Source: an uncultured bacterium (GTDB lineage Bacteria; Bacteroidota; Ignavibacteria; Ignavibacteriales; Melioribacteraceae). From it: 19,125 nucleotides of DNA. How positions within the stretch are numbered: the stretch's first letter is position 1; each line of letters begins with the position of its first letter. The notes beneath the pieces were generated by a model. That model did no database searches, was not told the DNA's origin, and was given only the letters and a program-made list of their open reading frames with translations. This document shows positions 14,313-19,125 of the stretch, piece after piece. The stretch covers positions 1 through 19,125 of the forward strand of contig CALDDL010000176.1 of assembly GCA_937936675.1 (NCBI GenBank), given 5' to 3'. The position numbers were made by a program, and so were the translations under genes.

Positions 14313-16664
14313 ATGAAATTTATAAAATATATAGTTTTTCTTATTCTAGTAATAGTTTTTTCGAATCTATCTAACAAAATATATGCGCAGACCAATTTAG
14401 CTGAACCGACTTTAAAGATATTGGATGTTTGTGGAATTGAAGTGCCTTTCCAAAATAATAAACCATTGCCAACTTTTGAAATGCAGAATCGTTCTCGATA
14501 TAACCTTGCCGGAGAATGGAGAAGGCAGCGCGTGCCAAGACCTTGGCCTGATGAAGCTACTTCAGCAGCCACTTTCATTTTAAGAGATCAAGCAGGGATT
14601 TCCTTAATTGAAAGTAAATCTGATAATAGATTTAAGTTAGATTATGATGATTCCAATTGGGAGACCAGAAATATTCCTTTCCCTGATAATAATTTTAATG
14701 AATATCCTGTAAGACCCGATTTCTATCAAGATCTTGTTTGGTATAGAAAATCATTTGTTGTAAACGATCCTTCAATAGCAAATTTAATTGTTCGCCTCAA
14801 TTTTCTTTCTGTCAATTATATGGCTGACGTTTGGGTTAATGGTGTGTGGGTTGGATATCATGAAGGTGGTTATACTCCATTTTCATTCGATATTACTCCA
14901 TTTTTAAATATCGGCGGAAATAATGTAATCGCCGTTAGAGTTGATAACCCTGCTTGGGGTACTACTAAATATTCAATCCCCAATATTCCTTCAGACTGGT
15001 ATAATTATACTGGCATTATTCACGATGTTTATCTTGAATTTGTTAATCCCGTTTCTATTGTCAGAAGCGATATCACTCCGTTAGATATAAACGGTGAAAT
15101 AAAAACAAAAATAGTTTTACAAAACATGAAACTATCTTCTGCTAATATTACTGCATCGGTTCAGGTCTTTGATCTTAATTATGATGAGACAAATATTGGA
15201 AAAGAAGATATTTGGAATATGCTTGGGCAAGAATCTGTATTGTTAGGGCAGAAAGAATTTTCTTCATATATGGATTTTGGTACTGTCTGTGCATTCGAAA
15301 CAAAATTGCAAATTGAAAACCCTCGGCTCTGGACTCACAAAAATCCTAATCTCTATGTTATGAAAGTAACTCTATATGATGGTGGTGCTAAAACAGATGA
15401 ATATTATACTCAGTTTGGGATAAGAACAGTAAAAACAGTTGGACCCAAATTTTTATTTAATGATCGTTTAATGTATCTGCCCGGAGTGGCTCGACATGAA
15501 GACCATCCCGATTATGGTAGAAGTCTGCCAAGAGAACAAATTCTTGCTGATATGAAAATTGTGAAATCATTGAATGCTAAATTATTACGAACCGCACATT
15601 ATCCCAATCATTATTATACCTATTTGATTGCAGATCGACTCGGTATCTCTACCAAAGAAGAGATCCCTGTTTTTTGGTTTAATGATTCGGAATCATGGCG
15701 CATTCAAAATGAAGTAAGACAAATTCATAAACAGATGTTCCGAGAAATGGTTTATAAAGATTATAATAGACCTTCTGTTATTATTTGGAGTCTCTCAAAT
15801 GAATGTAAAGATATTACAGGAAGATTAGCATTTAACGAGATGATGACTAAAGACCATGCGGATAATTATGAAGATGGAAGACTTATTACTCAATCAGCCG
15901 CTGCAGATTCTCCGGGTGCATCTGACCCAACAATTGCTCCCTTGGATTTAGCTTCATGGACTATTTATTTCGGGATCTTCTATGGAAAGAATGGTGCATA
16001 CTATGGACCTTCGTTTAATTTTCTTAGAGATGCCAGGACAGCATTCCCAAATAAACCGATTTTATGCACTGAATATGGCTACTGGTCAAGCGAAGATGGT
16101 TCAACTGCCGATAAACAAGGTACCGTATTTTCTGATATGATGAATGTATTTAAGATTTTTGCGCTAACAAATGTCGATGGTTCAGAGAATAAAGCCTTTG
16201 GTTCTTTGATGTCTGCTGTTTGGTGGACTGTCTTTGATTGGTATAGAATGGATAACCCCGGAGGATTCCAAAGTATGGGTCTATATACCATGCAAAGGAT
16301 ATCAAAACCCATTGCTAATTCACTTTCTGCAACTTATCTTCCATATTATAATCAAGATGGAATTTTAGTAGGTATAAGCAAAGACGAAGAGAATATTCCT
16401 TTGGAATACAATTTAGAACAGAACTACCCTAACCCATTCAATCCTTCAACTGTTATTAATTATAATTTGCCTAAAGGTGGTATGGTAAAAATTGAAGTTT
16501 TTGATATACTCGGGAATAAGATAAGTACTCTTATTAACTCCTATCAAGATTCAGGAGCTCATCAAATCCAATTTAAAGGTAGAGATTTATCTAGTGGTAC
16601 ATATTTTTATGTTTTAAGTGTAAATGGGAATTCTTTTACTAAAAAAATGATGTTATTAAAATAA
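14313..16664 (+). CDS. Secreted glycoside hydrolase family 2 enzyme with T9SS sorting domain
   Basis: The protein has 783 residues. The signal peptide is about 1-26 (KIYAQ end). The GH2 sugar-binding jelly roll (about 60-245) includes ADVWVNGVWVGYHEGGYTPF. An Ig-like domain (about 246-375) follows, then a TIM barrel (about 375-690) with GVARHEDHPDYGR, an RTAHYPNHYY segment, the acid/base E497 in SLSNE (493-497) and the nucleophile E587 in LCTEYGYW (584-591). The last about 82 residues (from LEQNYPNPFNPST, about 701) form a T9SS sorting domain ending KKMMLLK. Both catalytic Glu are present, so it should be active as a retaining beta-glycosidase. Beta-galactosidase, beta-glucuronidase or another GH2 specificity cannot be told apart here. 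GAGGG lies 4 nt before the ATG. It is followed by a sugar symporter gene, and the T9SS tag suggests action at the cell surface or outside, which would release sugars for uptake. Confidence 0.92.
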   Translation: MKFIKYIVFLILVIVFSNLSNKIYAQTNLAEPTLKILDVCGIEVPFQNNKPLPTFEMQNRSRYNLAGEWRRQRVPRPWPDEATSAATFILRDQAGISLIESKSDNRFKLDYDDSNWETRNIPFPDNNFNEYPVRPDFYQDLVWYRKSFVVNDPSIANLIVRLNFLSVNYMADVWVNGVWVGYHEGGYTPFSFDITPFLNIGGNNVIAVRVDNPAWGTTKYSIPNIPSDWYNYTGIIHDVYLEFVNPVSIVRSDITPLDINGEIKTKIVLQNMKLSSANITASVQVFDLNYDETNIGKEDIWNMLGQESVLLGQKEFSSYMDFGTVCAFETKLQIENPRLWTHKNPNLYVMKVTLYDGGAKTDEYYTQFGIRTVKTVGPKFLFNDRLMYLPGVARHEDHPDYGRSLPREQILADMKIVKSLNAKLLRTAHYPNHYYTYLIADRLGISTKEEIPVFWFNDSESWRIQNEVRQIHKQMFREMVYKDYNRPSVIIWSLSNECKDITGRLAFNEMMTKDHADNYEDGRLITQSAAADSPGASDPTIAPLDLASWTIYFGIFYGKNGAYYGPSFNFLRDARTAFPNKPILCTEYGYWSSEDGSTADKQGTVFSDMMNVFKIFALTNVDGSENKAFGSLMSAVWWTVFDWYRMDNPGGFQSMGLYTMQRISKPIANSLSATYLPYYNQDGILVGISKDEENIPLEYNLEQNYPNPFNPSTVINYNLPKGGMVKIEVFDILGNKISTLINSYQDSGAHQIQFKGRDLSSGTYFYVLSVNGNSFTKKMMLLK

Positions 16665-16720
16665 TAATGGGGTTATTATCAATTTAATAATTATTCTCAA
16701 TGGTTGAATATAGAAACCCC
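16661..16720. other. Intergenic inverted repeats between GH2 and symporter genes
   Basis: The 113-bp gap has several symmetries. ATAATAA (16661-16667) and TTATTAT (16673-16679) flank TGGGG. GGGGTT (16669-16674) and AACCCC (16715-16720) could pair over a 40-nt loop. AATAATTATT (16686-16695) is a perfect 10-nt palindrome. The first and second pairings overlap and are mutually exclusive. There is no T run, so this is not a standard terminator. A TATAAT lies at 16756-16761, just before the symporter start, but with no matching -35 at normal spacing. The function is unknown. Confidence 0.25.
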
Positions 16721-16777
16721 TAAAATTGGCTGAATTATAAGATTATTTTTGGTATTATAATTGTGAGTTAATAGTAT

Positions 16778-18376
16778 ATGCCACAATCATTTACAATAAT
16801 AGACAGCTTAATTATTTTATTATATCTTGCGATAGTTATATTAATTAGTTTTTATAACAGCAAGAAAAAGGATCCGACAGTGGAGAGTTATTTTTTAGCT
16901 CGCCGTGATTTGGGATGGTTTGCTATTGGTATCTCATTATTTGCAACCAATATTTCAAGTGAACATTTTATTGGTCTTGCCGGTTCGGGTGCGTCGCGTG
17001 GTCTTGTAGTTGGTCATTTTGAATTGTTTGCAATTTTCTTTTTGATTATCCTTGGATGGTTCTTAGCTCCTATATATCGTAATTCTAATCTTTTTACTTT
17101 CCCAGAATTTATTGGGAAATTATTTGACCAAAGAACTAGAAGGTTATTTGGGTCACTTTCGATTTTCACATATCTGGTTACTAAAATTCTAGTAACACTT
17201 TTTGCAAGCGGTATATTATTTAATAAAATTTTCGGATGGAGTATATTCGTCTCCGCTGTCGTAATTGTTTTAATAACTGGTATTTACACTTTAGTCGGTG
17301 GATTCGATACTGTAATCAGAACACAGATATTCCAAGGAATTCTCTTATTGCTTGGTGGAGGATTAACAGTTTATTTCGGTTTAAATGAAGTCGGTGGAAT
17401 TTCCGCATTAAAAGCCAAGTTACCTGCTGATTTTTTTGTAATGTTTAAAGATATAAGTGATCCTGATTTCCCATGGACAGGTATAATTTTCGGTGCTCCT
17501 ATAATTGCATTTTGGTATTGGTGTGCGGATCATTATATGCTTCAGAGAATCTTTGGTGCAAGATCACTTAACGATGCACGAAACGGAACCTTTCTAGCTG
17601 CCTTTCTAAAACTTTTTCCTATGATAATTTTTGTTTTACCCGGATTAATTGCTGTGGCTTTATTTCCTGAAATAAGAGGTGATGAAGCATACCCTCAATT
17701 AATTGCAAGCGGTATTCTTCCCATTGGTATTAAAGGTCTTGTAGTTTCAGGAGTTCTCGCAGCTATTATGTCTTCTCTTGCTGCATCGTTTAATTCTATT
17801 TCTGCTATATATACGATCGATTTTTATAGAGTAAAGAATCCCGATTCTTCTGATAGAACATTAGTTCTCGTTGGAAGAATGACGACAATTTTTATAGTAG
17901 TTGTAGTAATTACTCTTATTCCTTTTGTGAGATTAATCAGCTCACAGCTATTTATTTTTCTTCAAAGCACACAGGCTTATGTAAGTGCTCCAATTACAGC
18001 GGTTTTAGTTCTCGGTTTTATCCTTAAGGAAATAAACGCTAAAAGTGCTTTCGCTTCAATCATTGTTGGAGAGATTATAGGTCTTTCTAGATTCTTACTC
18101 GAAGTCCTAAATCAATACTCAGTTTTAAACAATAAATTTTTGATATCGATTTTACAAATCAACTATCTCCATTTTACCATATTTCTTTTTGTTGGAACTG
18201 CAAGTTTATTACTTATATTGAATTATGTAGTTCGCTATGGAGAAAATGTAACAGTTAAAAATTATTTAAATATACTTGAGGCAGATGCAAGTGGTTCATC
18301 AACTGTAAAAATGAATTTATTATATTCAGGTCTATTACTGATCTTAACGATCGGTTTATGGACAGTATTAATGTAA
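16778..18376 (+). CDS. Sodium/solute symporter of the SSS family, SGLT-like sugar transporter
   Basis: The protein has 532 residues, a normal length for the family, with about 14 hydrophobic segments across the sequence, consistent with the LeuT-fold inner membrane symporters. Family motifs include ATNISSEHFIGLAGSGA (56-72), close to the SGLT signature, IYTLVGGF (169-176), WYWCADHYMLQRIFGAR (246-262), matching the SGLT WYWCTDQ..VQR segment, and SSLAASFNSISAIYTIDFY (332-350), the region of the Na+ site in this family. It should import a sugar or related solute with Na+. Its position after a secreted GH2 enzyme suggests uptake of released sugars; the exact substrate cannot be read. There is no clear Shine-Dalgarno sequence before the ATG; the start gives an N-terminus of normal length. 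Confidence 0.93.
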   Translation: MPQSFTIIDSLIILLYLAIVILISFYNSKKKDPTVESYFLARRDLGWFAIGISLFATNISSEHFIGLAGSGASRGLVVGHFELFAIFFLIILGWFLAPIYRNSNLFTFPEFIGKLFDQRTRRLFGSLSIFTYLVTKILVTLFASGILFNKIFGWSIFVSAVVIVLITGIYTLVGGFDTVIRTQIFQGILLLLGGGLTVYFGLNEVGGISALKAKLPADFFVMFKDISDPDFPWTGIIFGAPIIAFWYWCADHYMLQRIFGARSLNDARNGTFLAAFLKLFPMIIFVLPGLIAVALFPEIRGDEAYPQLIASGILPIGIKGLVVSGVLAAIMSSLAASFNSISAIYTIDFYRVKNPDSSDRTLVLVGRMTTIFIVVVVITLIPFVRLISSQLFIFLQSTQAYVSAPITAVLVLGFILKEINAKSAFASIIVGEIIGLSRFLLEVLNQYSVLNNKFLISILQINYLHFTIFLFVGTASLLLILNYVVRYGENVTVKNYLNILEADASGSSTVKMNLLYSGLLLILTIGLWTVLM

Positions 18377-18433
18377 CAAAAACAATAGTTCAATTAATTA
18401 AAAGAAGTTATTAACAAACAAAGGAGAGGCACA

Positions 18434-19125
18434 ATGAAAAAGATGTATTTACTTTTTCTATTCCTGTTATTAGCAGGAACTACTCAAGCACAATGGGTTT
18501 TCCAATCAATGGATAACTCAGTAGCATCGGGATTTTGGTCACCAACTCTTTATGATAATGGAGCCGGCAAATCTAAAATGGATTTATCTGATGATCCTGC
18601 CGGAGTTAATGGTGGCGGTGCAGTAAAAATTGATTATACAGTTGCAGCAGGCGATGGTTGGGGTGGTTATACAGTAAGAACTACTCCAAATCCTTTACCA
18701 TATAATTTGGATCTTTCAGCAGGTAAGGAAATCCATATTTGGTATAAAGTTAATACCCCGACAGTTCTTTCTCAAGAAGGTCAGTTCTTTATGGAATTTA
18801 AGGTCGGTGATGTCAATGAGTTAGGACAGAGAGATTTATGGTTCTTCCAAACAACAATTGATTTATCAGACGCTTCTGGACAGTGGATAGAATATACAAT
18901 TCCTCTTGTTCAGAATGATGATAAAACACTTGGTTTCGCAGGTCAAACATTAGATGGTGATGGCGAACTCCAGTGGGATAAGATTAAGACCTTTGAATTT
19001 GCTTTAGTTTATCTTACTACCGGAAATAATGTAACACCTCCAACTGCAATGGGTTCAATCTCATTAGATAATCTAACACTAAAAGGAAATGCTTATCCTC
19101 CAATATTCACATTCGATAATTCAGC
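18434..19125 (+). CDS. Secreted protein with carbohydrate-binding-like beta-sandwich, 3' end cut by the window
   Basis: The reading frame stays open from 18434 to the window edge (230 codons) with no stop. The best ribosome binding site in the window, AAGGAG (18421-18426), lies 7 nt before the ATG. The signal peptide is about 1-20 (MKKMYLL... GTTQAQ). The mature part is Gly/Asp/Trp-rich and beta-type: GGGAVKIDYTV, GWGGYTVRT, then LDLSAGKEIHIWYKV, ending near SISLDNLTLKG. This looks like a galactose-binding-like or CBM-type beta-sandwich, as found in secreted carbohydrate-active proteins; the family is not certain. The last visible residues (FTFDNSA) resemble the start of the mature protein (FQSMDNSVASGFW), so a second copy may begin here. 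Its position after GH2 and a sugar symporter fits a role in glycan handling. Whether a T9SS domain follows cannot be seen. Confidence 0.85.
   Translation, partial: MKKMYLLFLFLLLAGTTQAQWVFQSMDNSVASGFWSPTLYDNGAGKSKMDLSDDPAGVNGGGAVKIDYTVAAGDGWGGYTVRTTPNPLPYNLDLSAGKEIHIWYKVNTPTVLSQEGQFFMEFKVGDVNELGQRDLWFFQTTIDLSDASGQWIEYTIPLVQNDDKTLGFAGQTLDGDGELQWDKIKTFEFALVYLTTGNNVTPPTAMGSISLDNLTLKGNAYPPIFTFDNS

Noticed and set aside
14297..14578. Reverse-strand frame of 93 codons over the start of the GH2 gene
   Set aside because: It overlaps the GH2 signal peptide and has no supporting feature.
16751..16777. Sigma70-type promoter before the symporter (TATAAT at 16756-16761)
   Set aside because: No -35 match lies 16-18 bp upstream, and AT-rich DNA gives TATAAT often by chance.
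3489..18433. Search of intergenic gaps for sigma54 (-24/-12, GG-N10-GC) promoters
   Set aside because: TGGCAG at about 3542-3547 and TTGGCT at 16726-16731 looked like -24 elements, but no GC lies at the right spacing for -12. No site is called.

Overview
The window is AT-rich bacterial DNA with every gene on the + strand. Four complete proteins end in the C-terminal sorting domain of the type IX secretion system (T9SS), with the tell-tale NYPNPFNPST-like start and a final Ig-like strand ending in a Lys. This signature, the YPNPFNPST variant, large FN3/Ig-like surface proteins and a secreted GH2 together suggest a Bacteroidota/Chlorobiota-group organism, most likely an Ignavibacteria-like lineage. 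That assignment is inferred from motifs, not from a marker gene.

Layout. (1) Positions 1-87 hold the 3' part of a tRNA-Gln(CUG) and a near-perfect Rho-independent terminator. (2) Positions 259-9417 form a surface-protein cluster. It contains a secreted M6-type metalloprotease, a small secreted protein overlapping it by 4 bp, and a 1925-residue adhesin-like protein with ten Big_1-like and about six FN3-like domains. The cluster ends in a second clear terminator. The small protein and the giant one share the same N-terminal module, which I do not recognise as a named domain. (3) Positions 9475-14264 form a tight three-gene unit: an exported SurA/PpiC-like chaperone with two parvulin-like regions, a membrane histidine kinase and an NtrC-type sigma54 activator. 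The two internal spacers are both 10 bp. (4) Positions 14313-19125 form a carbohydrate locus: a T9SS-secreted GH2 glycosidase, an SGLT-type sodium/sugar symporter, and the start of a secreted beta-sandwich protein that runs off the window.

How the parts may work together. The chaperone could help secreted proteins fold in the periplasm on their way to the T9SS. The kinase/activator pair probably senses something across the inner membrane, and its co-transcription with a periplasmic foldase suggests envelope or secretion status. The GH2 enzyme would release sugars at the cell surface and the symporter could take them up. No sigma54-type promoter was found in the visible intergenic gaps, so the regulator's targets are not shown here.

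No CRISPR array, insertion sequence, prophage or att site was seen. No stretch over 300 bases lacks a gene. The most interesting leads are the shared N-terminal module, the foldase-kinase-activator unit, the block-duplicated Big_1 array with an apparent hybrid repeat, and a repeated TAACTAA sequence just before several genes.
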